From assembly GCA_023091665.1 (NCBI GenBank), contig JALJCQ010000009.1, forward strand, positions 248,001 to 312,000: a DNA stretch of 64,000 bases, given 5' to 3'. The notes beneath the pieces are model-generated. The model had not been told where the DNA came from. It saw only the letters and a list, made by a program, of their open reading frames with translations, and made no database searches. The DNA is from Pythium myriotylum. Taxonomy: Eukaryota > Oomycota > Peronosporomycetes > Pythiales > Pythiaceae. The position numbers and the translations under genes were made by a program. Shown piece by piece: positions 1 through 9,300 of this stretch. Numbering within the stretch: the first letter of the stretch is position 1; every line of letters begins with the position of its first letter.

Positions 1-628
1 GCTGATAAATTACTGTTCCATCAGTGATTTGATACAATGAGTTTGTTAATGCTGTCGATCCGATAATATCTAATTGTTTAGCTGGAGATGTATTATTAAT
101 GCCTACTAATCCAGTGGATCCTATCGTTATTTTTCTATTCCCATTTGTTCTCAAATGAAACTTATTCGCTGTTGTACTGCCAAATGTCTGATCTCCAGAT
201 ACAGAATCAACAGATAATGAGCATGTGCTACTGGACAGGGAGTTATTACAAGTTATAGGAGTAGATCCACTAATAGTGAGTGTTGATGAAATTGTTCCCA
301 ATGATGTAATGTTAGGTTGTGCAGGTGTTTGAAGCGTTCCTGTTAATTGTGATGCTGAGAGATTATTAATGTTCGCGATGTCTCTGTTAGAGTCAACCGC
401 AATCAATTTCCCAGCGGAAGCTGTTCCTGGTGTAATACCCGACAGCACACTCAAATCAATCATTGTTCCATTTTGATAGATATTTCCAGTGATATACAAA
501 TCCGAAGTGTAATTCACCCCATTTCTTTTGTTATATCGCAAATCGCCAATATTAATAGTCAAGTAATCCAATGAGCCGATATAGTCTGATGGATTGTACA
601 AGGATGAAACATAATTTGGCGGTAGCAT
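1..628 (-). CDS. Fibre-like virion protein (N-terminal part, runs off the left edge)
   Basis: An uninterrupted minus-strand frame starts at the ATG complementary to 626-628 and runs off base 1, giving about 209 residues. It is rich in Ser, Thr, Asn, Ile and Gly. It contains a stretch of the type ITSLGTISSTLTISG after LSASQLTGTLQTPAQPN, the kind of short beta-strand repeat found in trimeric fibre and tail-spike shafts of large viruses and phages. Further on it reads ANKFHLRTNGNRKITIG and VGINNTSPAKQLDIIG, phrases typical of the region before an intramolecular chaperone domain in fibre proteins; that domain, if present, is outside the window. It is divergent from the ATPase gene, with 77 bp between ATGs. 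The fibre assignment is inferred from composition and repeat style, not from a named domain. Confidence 0.6.
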   Translation of the reverse strand, partial: MLPPNYVSSLYNPSDYIGSLDYLTINIGDLRYNKRNGVNYTSDLYITGNIYQNGTMIDLSVLSGITPGTASAGKLIAVDSNRDIANINNLSASQLTGTLQTPAQPNITSLGTISSTLTISGSTPITCNNSLSSSTCSLSVDSVSGDQTFGSTTANKFHLRTNGNRKITIGSTGLVGINNTSPAKQLDIIGSTALTNSLYQITDGTVIYQ

Positions 629-705
629 TTTGTGAAACGATCCTTTATATAATATAACAGATAGATTTGTCATACAAGATCAGTAATCGGAGATTACTAA
701 GCGAT
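629..705. promoter_or_regulatory. Divergent promoter region with TATA-like element
   Basis: The 77 bp between the fibre-like and ATPase start codons contain the AT-rich run TTTATATAATATAAC at about 652-666. On the minus strand this reads TTATATTATATAAAGG, about 25 nt before the fibre ATG. It resembles the AATATAAAG motifs next to other Polinton starts in this window. Promoter function is inferred. Confidence 0.45.
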
Positions 706-1374
706 ATGAGTTCAATTCCTGATTTTGGTGGGATGCTCCCAAAGGAGTTTAAGAAGAAATCGTTTGGAGTAAATGAAAAGCTTGGTATCCAGAAGCTTTT
801 CCGAATGATAGTTTTAGGCCCAAGCTTCTCTGGTAAATCAAATCTAGCTTTTCATATACTTAAAGAGTCTCCACACGTCTATAGTCACCTTCATGTCATA
901 GCACGCAATCCTGACCAAGAGTTATACGATTACATCAAAGAGAAACTACAAGGTTTTGTAACGTTTTATGATCCCGATGCCCCTCCAAGTGTTGATGCTA
1001 TCAAAGAGATTCCAAATGCTTTACAACTTGTTATTATTGATGATTATTCCAACGATATGAAGCTCCAGAGAGATTTATTTAGTCATTTCTTTACTCGAGG
1101 ACGACACAAAGGCCTTTCAACAATCTTCATAGCTCATAGTTATTTTGCTACTGACAAGATGATTAGATTAAATTCTGAATACATCGCTATTCTAAAAGCA
1201 AATTCAAAACGCGATCTACAGCTAATTTTGAAAGATTTTAATCTACCTGGAGTAAGTGAAGATGATATCTACAGGTATTACAAACAAGCAACATCTGAAA
1301 AGGGACAGATGTTGTTTATAGACTCTGTGAAGCAACGAATTCGGAAGAATTTCAAAGGTGAAGTTTTTAATTAA
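706..1374 (+). CDS. FtsK/HerA-type genome packaging ATPase of Polinton
   Basis: This 222-residue protein belongs to the A32-like/HerA-FtsK packaging ATPases that push viral DNA into capsids. A Walker A loop, GPSFSGKSN, lies at about residues 38-46, and a Walker B strand ending VIIDDYSND at about 106-114. The segment FTRGRHKGLSTIFIAHSYF follows, corresponding to the conserved sensor region of this family. The reading frame extends 13 codons upstream to a TTG, but the first ATG is at 706 and the protein then begins just before a typical N-terminal segment. It is followed after 47 nt by the penton-like gene on the same strand. Length is normal for Polinton ATPases. The assignment rests on motif order and on neighbours. 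Confidence 0.88.
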   Translation: MSSIPDFGGMLPKEFKKKSFGVNEKLGIQKLFRMIVLGPSFSGKSNLAFHILKESPHVYSHLHVIARNPDQELYDYIKEKLQGFVTFYDPDAPPSVDAIKEIPNALQLVIIDDYSNDMKLQRDLFSHFFTRGRHKGLSTIFIAHSYFATDKMIRLNSEYIAILKANSKRDLQLILKDFNLPGVSEDDIYRYYKQATSEKGQMLFIDSVKQRIRKNFKGEVFN

Positions 1375-1421
1375 TTTCTCTCGTGAAATATATAGCAGGC
1401 TTTCCACACGACGAACTAAAT

Positions 1422-2291
1422 ATGACGAGCACTATCATTTTTAACCGGAATAACATTGTTTCCAATGGCTTGAACAATACATTCAGATTCAACTTTACTG
1501 GATCAAGCGTGAATTTCAAAAATCAAGAAATTGCTCTCTCCAGCCTGCAGATTTACAACTCTCAATTCAACATTAATGGAAGTTTATACAGCAACAACAC
1601 GTTCAGCGTTTTAGTTCCAACAGCGGCGACTTATCAATCTGTTTCAATCACGCTTCCGAATGGATACTATTCGTATGCAGATATATCAAACTACATTCAG
1701 TCTCAGTTAGTTAGCATTGGTGCATACTTAGTTGATTCTCAAGGTAATAACGTTGTGTATATCGCTATGAGAGAAAACGCAACGTATTATTCATGCGAAA
1801 TTACTTGCTTAGCAACACCAACTTCTGTTCCGAGTGGATACTCACGCCCATCGACTGGTTTATACTCATTAACCGGAACTGGATTACCAACCGCTACTAA
1901 TACTCCTCGAATCACTATTTCAAACAATGGATTTTCAAATGTGATTGGATTCAGTCCAGCAACGTACCCATCAAGTATTCAAACAACAAATCAAGTATTT
2001 TTGAGCAATATCTCTCCACAAGTTAATCCCGTCAGCAGTTATTTAATTCGTTCTAATCTCATTAACAATCGGGTGAGCACACCACCTGATATTCTGACTT
2101 CGTTCAGTCCTCAAGGGACATCAATTGGTCAGTTGATCTCAATTCAGCCACCTGAATATCAGTGGCTCTCGATTAACGATGGAGCATACAGCAATATTAC
2201 TCTGAGCATCGTCGATCAAGACTTTAATAATGTTAAATTTGAAGACTCCAATTCATTGATAATGCTATTAATTCGTGATAGAAAACAATAA
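1422..2291 (+). CDS. Penton-like minor capsid protein (single jelly-roll)
   Basis: A 289-residue, beta-rich protein with few charged residues, directly after the packaging ATPase. Its N-terminus starts with a strand pattern around NNTFRFNFTGSSVNFKNQEI that is common in Polinton minor capsid proteins. It continues with alternating Ser/Thr/Asn-rich strands and an ordered C-terminal region ending LIMLLIRDRKQ. Polinton and virophage penton proteins have this size and occupy this position. The first ATG is 1422; an upstream GTG at 1383 is possible but less likely. An LTGTG sequence at about residues 150-154 fits the adenovirus-type protease pattern (I/L/M)xGx|G, though one short match may be chance. 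The function is virion vertex formation, by family analogy. Confidence 0.75.
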   Translation: MTSTIIFNRNNIVSNGLNNTFRFNFTGSSVNFKNQEIALSSLQIYNSQFNINGSLYSNNTFSVLVPTAATYQSVSITLPNGYYSYADISNYIQSQLVSIGAYLVDSQGNNVVYIAMRENATYYSCEITCLATPTSVPSGYSRPSTGLYSLTGTGLPTATNTPRITISNNGFSNVIGFSPATYPSSIQTTNQVFLSNISPQVNPVSSYLIRSNLINNRVSTPPDILTSFSPQGTSIGQLISIQPPEYQWLSINDGAYSNITLSIVDQDFNNVKFEDSNSLIMLLIRDRKQ

Positions 2292-2315
2292 TTGTAATAT
2301 TATATAGACTCGATA

Positions 2316-3899
2316 ATGTTTCCAAGTTTTAAATCTGTCCGCGATCGAAAAAATAAATTGAAGCAACTCGCTGAAGAGAACAGTAAGGAGCTTCAATTAG
2401 CACGCATTAAGAATGATCGATACAAACTAACGCAATGGGCTACTGATCTGGATCAATCTATAGATACTTCGAAACTTCAACAATTGCTAAGGAAAGTAGC
2501 TCCAACAATGTCGTCAGCAGGTGTACAAGCAGCTCCATCAATGACAACAATGGGGATGCAAGCAGCTCCAACAATGACAACGATGGGAACACAAGCAACA
2601 CCTTCAATGACGACAATGGGTATGCAGGCAGTACCGACAATGACAACAACAGAATCGCAAACAAAGTTTGCTGGGCTTCCTACGGAAGCTTCTAGTCAGT
2701 ATGAAATCGAGGATATTGGTAACGAAGAAGATTCGTTGAGTGATATTGATGACTCACACAGTACATACGACTTTGGAACTCAAGTTGAAGCTAATGATTT
2801 CAACTTTCAAAAGAATGCCCGAGAAAAAATAATTGATCAATACACCATCAATCCGACTATTATCAAAAGAAAGGTCAATCCAATTCTAAATTCTGGCACT
2901 CCAGATAAAAACGTGTATATTGGAATAGATGGCAAACTTTTCAATGTAAATAACGGTAAGCTAGCAAACAAACCACTGCATAACTATGATTGGGTTGCAA
3001 CGTATGATTACATACTGAATCTTATTGACATTGAGACAGAAGATACTGCCGTTGGTTCGTCGCATCAGTTTGGATTCAACATTGAGTCTGGAGCATACGA
3101 AGTGCTTCGCGATATTTTGATGAACAACACCTTTCCTGAGGGAACGAGATTTCCAATCCCATATAAGAAGGGAAGAAACCAACACGGTGGCTATATTCCA
3201 GTAAATGGAGGTTTTCGAGTAAAACTATTTGATGGTGAATTAAAAGTTTTTGATGGCGATCGAGCAAAATCCAACAGCCAAGTCTCATGGGAATCGACAC
3301 TTGATATGTATATCAAATTTTTGAAGCAAAATAACATCTCATTCAAACAATCACCGATGTTCAAAAATCCTGAGTCAAATACATTCGCAAACAGTAATAC
3401 CAACATTCAACCAGTGGATCCAAATGACAAGGTTATTTCAGATGGTAATAATCAAGTGAAAGATATTCTTATCAAATTATACAATGACAACCCTTGGTTA
3501 GCGGATGAGAAGGTGTTTCTTGAAGGGCCGAAGATTGGTAAGAAAACATATTACCTTGGTGAATATGCAGCAATCATGAGTAAGAAACAGAAGGAAATTA
3601 GTCCGTCTATTAAGAGTCGTGTTGATAAAAATGCTAATTGGCTTGGAGCTCTAAATTATATTGCGAGTACATATGGAGATCGACTTGTATCTGCGGACGT
3701 TACACTTAAGTCTGTCAATCCAAAACGATTCCAAAGAGCTCTCGCATATGACTCCATGAGTGGTTTAGGTGTTGCAGAAGTTAAAGGACGTCGAAGCATT
3801 CTAAAACACGAATTCGATAAACTTCAAGGTGCTCGCGGTTTAGGTAATGATAATCGTCGCTTGGAAAGAGAATTAAAATTGATTCGACGAGCTTTTTGA
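2316..3899 (+). CDS. Unrecognised 527-aa Polinton virion-region protein with tandem repeats
   Basis: I do not recognise this family. The start ATG lies 20 nt after a TATTATATAG run. The N-terminal ~70 residues are charged and probably helical. Residues about 73-116 are four imperfect 11-residue repeats of the form APSMTTMGMQA. An acidic Ser/Glu/Asp-rich linker follows. Residues about 170-400 look globular, with phrases such as VYIGIDGKLFNVNNG and RFPIPYKKGRNQHGG. The basic C-terminus (VKGRRSILKHEF onward) follows MSGLG at residues 481-485, which fits the adenovirus-type protease pattern (I/L/M)xGx|G. It is too small in beta content to read as the double jelly-roll major capsid protein. A core, DNA-binding or cement role in the particle is conceivable but only inferred from its place among virion genes. 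Confidence 0.7.
   Translation: MFPSFKSVRDRKNKLKQLAEENSKELQLARIKNDRYKLTQWATDLDQSIDTSKLQQLLRKVAPTMSSAGVQAAPSMTTMGMQAAPTMTTMGTQATPSMTTMGMQAVPTMTTTESQTKFAGLPTEASSQYEIEDIGNEEDSLSDIDDSHSTYDFGTQVEANDFNFQKNAREKIIDQYTINPTIIKRKVNPILNSGTPDKNVYIGIDGKLFNVNNGKLANKPLHNYDWVATYDYILNLIDIETEDTAVGSSHQFGFNIESGAYEVLRDILMNNTFPEGTRFPIPYKKGRNQHGGYIPVNGGFRVKLFDGELKVFDGDRAKSNSQVSWESTLDMYIKFLKQNNISFKQSPMFKNPESNTFANSNTNIQPVDPNDKVISDGNNQVKDILIKLYNDNPWLADEKVFLEGPKIGKKTYYLGEYAAIMSKKQKEISPSIKSRVDKNANWLGALNYIASTYGDRLVSADVTLKSVNPKRFQRALAYDSMSGLGVAEVKGRRSILKHEFDKLQGARGLGNDNRRLERELKLIRRAF
2532..2663 (+). repeat. Four imperfect 33-nt tandem coding repeats
   Basis: Four in-frame units of 33 nt encode variants of A/T/V-P-S/T-M-T-T-M-G-M/T-Q-A; the last unit has drifted (TTTESQT). 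Third-position differences between units suggest the repeat has been kept for some time at the protein level. Confidence 0.8.
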
Positions 3900-3915
3900 T
3901 TGTGTTTAATATAAG

Positions 3916-4179
3916 ATGAATTCGAAAATTATGAAAGTACGATATCCTAATCTTAGAGGCAACTCTATCAAATCAGCTGCTTATATTAATCAAGAAAGAT
4001 TGTTGAAAACTCTCAATAGTTTACTGCTAAAAGAAAATCTTGTGAACGGACGCCCGGAGGGATCTAGAGGACCTTTGGTCCCTTACTCTAAAGTCAAGAA
4101 TGGGGACGCAAAGGGATCAGGAATAGATGCTCCAAGAGCTTCAACAAAAAATAAAAAACCGAAGACATTTGCATTGTAG
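3916..4179 (+). CDS. Small basic Polinton protein, 87 aa, unknown function
   Basis: A short frame starting at an ATG preceded directly by TTTAATATAAG, the same motif seen before other starts in this element. The protein is strongly basic, with an N-terminal helix-like half (INQERLLKTLNSLLLKEN) and a Gly/Arg/Lys-rich second half ending in KNKKPKTFAL. It lies 16 nt after the 527-aa gene on the same strand. The promoter motif and tight spacing argue that it is real. A small DNA-condensing core protein would fit its charge, but no family was recognised. Confidence 0.6.
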   Translation: MNSKIMKVRYPNLRGNSIKSAAYINQERLLKTLNSLLLKENLVNGRPEGSRGPLVPYSKVKNGDAKGSGIDAPRASTKNKKPKTFAL

Positions 4180-4307
4180 AGCTGATCGCTCTGGCAGTCG
4201 AGCTCGAGCGGTCTGTGACCCCTCGAGCCCTTCGAGTAAAAAATCAACATTTATTTAATTTTTTGAAATTTGTTTTATTTCTTGAAATATACATATTTTA
4301 TGCAAAT

Positions 4308-4841
4308 ATGAACTCTTACGTTTCGGTCAGTTGTGATGAGCTCACGGATGCTCAAAAAAAGAAGTTTCTAAAGACGTTGAAAGTATCTTTCACTGCTTCT
4401 CAAGTTAAAGGCTCCTCAAAGAAGTTAGCACTTCATCCAGAAAACGCGAAAAAATGGAAAAAGGCTGCTCAAGCTGGTAAAGGAGTATCAATTGTATTTT
4501 CACCAGGCGAAATCGCTGCTTCGTTAAATATGGACGGAGACGCTCTTACGGGATCTGGAATGAGTGGTGGATCGCTGTGGAGCTGGATCAAGGATAAAGC
4601 ATGGCCTTGGTTGAAAGAGAATGTTTGGCCTGTAGTTAAACCACTTGTATCGGGTGTTGTAGATCAAGGCGCTCAAGCTCTTGGAGCGTATACAGGACAG
4701 CCAGGATTAGTCAATGCTGTTCGAGGTGAAGTAAAGAATCTTACTGGTGTTGGCGTCTGTAAAAAGGGATCGCCTGAAATGAAAGCAAAGATGGCTAAGC
4801 TACGGTCTATGCGCAAGAGTGGAGGAAGTTTCAGACTTTGA
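4308..4841 (+). CDS. Adenovirus protein VI-like membrane-active virion protein
   Basis: A 177-residue protein. After a basic N-terminal region, LTGSG at residues 80-84 and MSGGS at 85-89 match both forms of the adenovirus-type protease site, (I/L/M)xGx|G and (I/L/M)xGG|x, back to back. They are followed at once by a Trp-rich amphipathic segment (LWSWIKDKAWPWLKENVWPV) and then a hydrophobic Gly/Ala-rich stretch. This order, pro-piece, cleavage site, amphipathic Trp-rich helix, is that of adenoviral protein VI and of the membrane-active proteins described for adintoviruses. The likely role is membrane disruption during entry after proteolytic release. The frame is open from 4215, but ATG 4308 follows an AT-rich run and starts the sensible protein. 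It converges with the next gene, only 4 nt apart. Confidence 0.68.
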   Translation: MNSYVSVSCDELTDAQKKKFLKTLKVSFTASQVKGSSKKLALHPENAKKWKKAAQAGKGVSIVFSPGEIAASLNMDGDALTGSGMSGGSLWSWIKDKAWPWLKENVWPVVKPLVSGVVDQGAQALGAYTGQPGLVNAVRGEVKNLTGVGVCKKGSPEMKAKMAKLRSMRKSGGSFRL

Positions 4842-4845
4842 ATAA

Positions 4846-5244
4846 TCACCAGTATCTACTAGTGTAGGGGTGACACAAGTCATTTCTTTCATATAGAAGT
4901 TTCCTATACTTTTTTTCAATCTGATCAAACGGGACATTGAATACCTCTTCTAGGCGAGATTTGTATCGTCTATCAACAATTAGATACTTAAATTTCATAT
5001 AAGGATTAATGTGAATCAATTGCTGTTTGATGAGGTCGAATTCGTTTATCGTGTTAATCTGATGTTTATATTTTTGCAGTTCCTTATTCTCCTCAGACAG
5101 TATTCTGTTTTTCTTATGGATTATAGATAGTTCCTTCTTATACATTTTTATTTGGATGATGTTATGGTGCTGAGTGCAGTAATCACCCTTTTTTGCTTCT
5201 CTGGTGCATTGCGTGTCTTTTTTGGTAATAAATTTACAAGTCAT
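4846..5244 (-). CDS. Small zinc-binding coiled-coil protein, 132 aa
   Basis: The N-terminus holds a compact Cys/His cluster (CKF...TQCTREAKKGDYCTQHH), with spacing C-x9-C-x9-C-x3-H, a plausible single zinc site. A charged helix (about residues 35-65) is likely coiled coil. The second half is a mixed domain containing PYMKFKYLIVDRRYKSRLEEVF. The ATG is preceded immediately by AATAATATAAAG. It is the first gene of the leftward group after the convergence point and lies 16 nt downstream of the integrase gene. No family recognised; a regulatory or DNA-binding role is only a guess from the zinc cluster. Confidence 0.6.
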   Translation of the reverse strand: MTCKFITKKDTQCTREAKKGDYCTQHHNIIQIKMYKKELSIIHKKNRILSEENKELQKYKHQINTINEFDLIKQQLIHINPYMKFKYLIVDRRYKSRLEEVFNVPFDQIEKKYRKLLYERNDLCHPYTSRYW

Positions 5245-5260
5245 CTTTATATTATTGATG

Positions 5261-6346
5261 TTATTTTTTGGATTTGAAGTATAATTTCTCTAAATTTGAC
5301 ATCCTGTTCTTGTTAATCAATCTGAGATTGTCTTGTGGCTCCCAGGTGTTATCACTGTCCGCGTATCCTTTCCATTTCACTAGATACTTAGTTTTACCAT
5401 TTGCGTCCTTCTTGTGGTCCAAAAGCCTTTCTACTTCCCAGATTTGATTCTTTTCAACAGGTGCTTCTGTTTGTTCTGCTGGGACAACTTTTAAATTGCT
5501 TGCTGGTTTGTAGAGTGTATGGTTGTTCTTTGATTTGATTTCTACCCGATATCCATCTATACCTATTACTTTATATACTGTTTTGCTCCATTTAGATGAT
5601 TCCTTTCCAAAAGTCTTCGGTTGAAGTCGATATCGAACGCTATCGTCTATTTTGAATTCACTCGATACCTGCTCCAATACTTGCTGGTTATGTTTTAGAT
5701 CCTTTTGGATAATCTCACCTTTCATTTCATTTGGAGTTGCGTGGATTGCACTGTGCTCGGTTAAATTATAGTTTTCAATTACATCCATAAGCAACTTCTG
5801 AGTCAATTTCTTTGGATTTATTTTGATGAGTCTCTGCTTTATTGTGCGGTTGAATCGTTCAATTTTACCAAGGGTATTATGATCTCCTGGTTCATTGTTG
5901 AAGTGCTCAATGTTTTGTGATTTGAAAAAGTCCAAGACTTGTTTATTAAGAAACTCTTTTCCATTGTCAGACGTGATAATATTCACGTTGTGTGTCTTCA
6001 CGAATTGTTTTAGTGCATGAAGAACCGATGATGCCTGCTTGTTTGGTAATACCTTGGCAAAACCAATACGAGAATTGATATTGATAATGGTTAAGTATGT
6101 AGTGTTCTTATAGAAAGCCAAGTCCATTTGCCAGCTATTTGGATTGTGTGAAACAATCTTGAATGATTCATCCTTCTTACGTTTTTCTTGATGTTCTTGT
6201 ATATTAGATTGTTTTGCATACCATTCCTTTATCTGTTTCAGTGTAATACTTGGATCGATAGCTTTTGCTTTGTGATATAGCTTGCTTGCTGATATGAAAC
6301 CAGTCTTTGGGTTGTGGTAGAGCTTGGTGAGTAGTAAGTCAGACAT
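5261..6346 (-). CDS. Retroviral-type integrase with C-terminal chromodomain
   Basis: A 361-residue DDE integrase that would insert Polinton DNA into the host genome. Catalytic residues are visible in the rve fold: Asp in WQMDLAF (~residue 74), Asp in [10 protein letters not shown] (~residue 131) and Glu in [10 protein letters not shown] (~residue 165). An SH3-like region follows, then a chromodomain at about residues 300-350 ([11 protein letters not shown], then [17 protein letters not shown]) with the aromatic cage-type residues present. Chromodomain integrases of this kind steer insertion toward marked chromatin. The ATG is preceded by CTAATATAAAG with no gap. It lies 14 nt downstream of the polymerase gene on the same strand. 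All key residues are present, so it could be functional. Confidence 0.93.
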   Translation of the reverse strand: MSDLLLTKLYHNPKTGFISASKLYHKAKAIDPSITLKQIKEWYAKQSNIQEHQEKRKKDESFKIVSHNPNSWQMDLAFYKNTTYLTIININSRIGFAKVLPNKQASSVLHALKQFVKTHNVNIITSDNGKEFLNKQVLDFFKSQNIEHFNNEPGDHNTLGKIERFNRTIKQRLIKINPKKLTQKLLMDVIENYNLTEHSAIHATPNEMKGEIIQKDLKHNQQVLEQVSSEFKIDDSVRYRLQPKTFGKESSKWSKTVYKVIGIDGYRVEIKSKNNHTLYKPASNLKVVPAEQTEAPVEKNQIWEVERLLDHKKDANGKTKYLVKWKGYADSDNTWEPQDNLRLINKNRMSNLEKLYFKSKK

Positions 6347-6360
6347 CTTTATATTAGGGA

Positions 6361-9300
6361 TTAGATTTCTAATGGAATCGTTGTAATACCATCTTCCAAA
6401 ACCTTCCTCTTATCGTAGTAGTAATTTAATCCTACCTTCTCCTGTGAGTATGTAATGATATTCTGCGTTTGTTTATCAATACGGAAGCCTTTGTTTGTTG
6501 CAGACAATGTAATTCGTTTTTCAACGATGCTTTTGAATGCATTCGGGTTTAAAATGTCAGAATTCTTACCATTGGATTGTTGAACACCCTTCGTAGACAC
6601 CTTTTGCTTATGACCTTTATCACCATCATAGCAAATATAGTTCTTGCTTGCGAGTGATACAATAGCATTACCTCTCCATTCTTCCTTGAACAAACCCGGA
6701 ACACGTCTATCGAATGCAGCATTTTCCTCAGTATCCTCTCTAGGAAACCAATCATATTGATGCAGTTTATAGTGCTTTCGAAGTTCTGGTTTAATAAGGT
6801 TTTCAAATGGGTGTCCATCAGCAAATGCAATGTAGGCTGAATCGGTATCCATTTCCTGATACTGAAAGTCAGAGCGATCGAAGTAATAGTCAATACAATC
6901 ATAGTAAAATTGTAGCATACGGAGTTTGGCAAGTTGATAGATTGCAATTGAGATATGAATTGGATTATTCATTTGGATTCGTCGCTTGTTGTTCGTAATC
7001 TCGTGAATGTCTCCACTGATTGGTTCCAAGTGATGGAAATTAAAATGCTCAATTGCAGTAGAAATTTTATTTTCATCTGATTGATACTTAACTTCCTTAT
7101 GCTTTGTTTTATCCATGCCAGATCGTCCAAATGGACCACTATTTCCAACAAGCTTCATCGTTTCAGCTAATACTTTACTATCAGGATTTTTATCACCTTT
7201 TCGGCGAGCATCGGATACAGCATTCATAAACTTCTCAAATGGTCGAGACTCATATGCTTTGATGAATGAATAAGTCTTGGTGATTTCCATTCCGTGTTGA
7301 ATGTACCATTTAAGTAGCGGTGTATAGACCAAAATCTTTTCACCAAAATAGCTACCAATAAGTTTTCTAGATGCTGTACGCTTGCGATCTTTTTGAGTCT
7401 TGTTGTATTCATACATGTGGCTACCAATGACTGATTCATCACAAGGATTAATTTCAATGTTCTTGAAAATTGGTGTCATCTCACTGAAATACTCTTTCAA
7501 ATGCGCTGGAGTTTCAATATCACATTCCAGGAATCCAAATAGTTTATCATTCATGATGTCATCCATAATACCATCATATGCTTCAATAGTAGTTAAGCGA
7601 CCACAAGGCATCGAGTTTCCTGCAGCCCACAAGTATAGAGCATTGGCATCATAACCAATGATCTTCTTCACAAGCTTCGATTTGTTATGTCTGATGAATG
7701 TTTCATTTGCTTCAGCGTAACGATTGAAAATTATCGATGGACCTCCAGCAATGTTTGCTTTCATTTTGTAAAAAATGTCTTTGTGTTCCTCATCAATGGA
7801 CCAGATAAGCTTATTCGCATTTGCTTCCGTTAGTTTGTAGTCTTTGAATCGAATGATTGACATATCTTTACGAGCTACATTGCAACTGATACAACTAATA
7901 TTGATATTGCCATTGATATGGCCTTTGTTGTTATTGACACGGTCAGCAGATACGTTTGACTCATTCAATTGGCAATTGCAATACGAACACATATATTTTC
8001 GCTTGGCTAATAGATGGTTGAGATGATCAATTGTCAAGTCAAATTCGCGATTGGATTCAATATCTTGCTTCTTGTATCCTTCATAGCGATGGTTAGGAAA
8101 CTTGAATGCTTTACCCGGTGTTTGGTTAGGTAGCTTTAAATCTTTGTAAAGTGTTTGGTATGAAATCTTTTCAGCGAGACCTGGAAGAGAGACACCATCC
8201 GTGAAAATGTCTAATCCATAGCCTCGATAGAATTCACGCTGAATCTTGATTGCTTTTACAAATGGAGCTACATCAAGGTTGTTATACCAAATAAGTAAGT
8301 CGCTAATGGTTTTCATATTATAATGGTTCCAAACAAACTTCATACGTTCATAATCATCATCACTGATCTTCGTGTTTCTCAGCTTCGAGTCGAATGCTTC
8401 TCTTGGAGGTAATCCAGTTTCGTTTAGCTTATCAAATGTTGTGATATATTCGTATGGAAAATTGCCTTTTGACAACTCACAAGTGCATCGAATCTGATCT
8501 TCACATTGGCATTTGCCCAAGTATGTCTTTAGGTATGTATCATAGCTTGTTCCTGCAGTAATATAATTGCTAATGTCAAGCATTTTCAGCTTATCAGTAG
8601 CGATACACATATATCCAGGATTCTTGATTACCATTCGTAGGTTATCGCAGCCGATTACATCAAAAATCTCTTTTTTGACTAAGTTGATATCATATTTTCC
8701 TGAATTGAAACCAAGTAGAGGAACTTGACTGACAGATTCGTCGATTGCTGTACGCTCTTTGGTAAGTGTCTTTTTATCTAGTTTCTCCAAGCGTTTGTTC
8801 AACTTCTCGTAGAGGATTTGGAACTTGTTTTTGTTGTAATCAATAATCTTATCAGCGATCGAATTGATGTACTCAAACATTACCGATACTAGCTGATGTG
8901 GATCTTCATTGATAAAACATCTAACTTCCCCAGTCAAGCTATTGCAGATTGATACACTCACAGCTTGATGTTCATTTGTTAGAATTGTTTTGTTTTCGAT
9001 TAAAATCATTGGCCTTGTTTTGTGTTCAAGACAACGGGTTGGTGATTTTGCGTTACCAGTCCCATAAATTGCCGTTTTTGAGCAATCTTCGATTTTACAA
9101 ATCTTGTTTCCATCGAGTGGTTTAAGGATTGCTTCAAAATCATATACGATAAAATGGTCAAGGTAAAAGTCTTGAGTCTTTAAACCATATTTGGCATATA
9201 ACGATTTGATTTTGTTGTCTGCTGGTCGGTACAGTGTTGGTTTAGGGGAAAAAGCTTCTAATGTTTTGGATTCGCACTTATTTTTCTTATGATTCTTTAG

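Noticed and set aside
2316..3899. Major capsid protein of the Polinton
   Set aside because: Sequence shows charged helical ends and repeats, not a double jelly-roll; the capsid gene should lie left of the window.
7870..8000. Separate HNH homing endonuclease gene inside the polymerase
   Set aside because: The zinc/HNH-like module is in frame with the polymerase and lacks its own start or intron.
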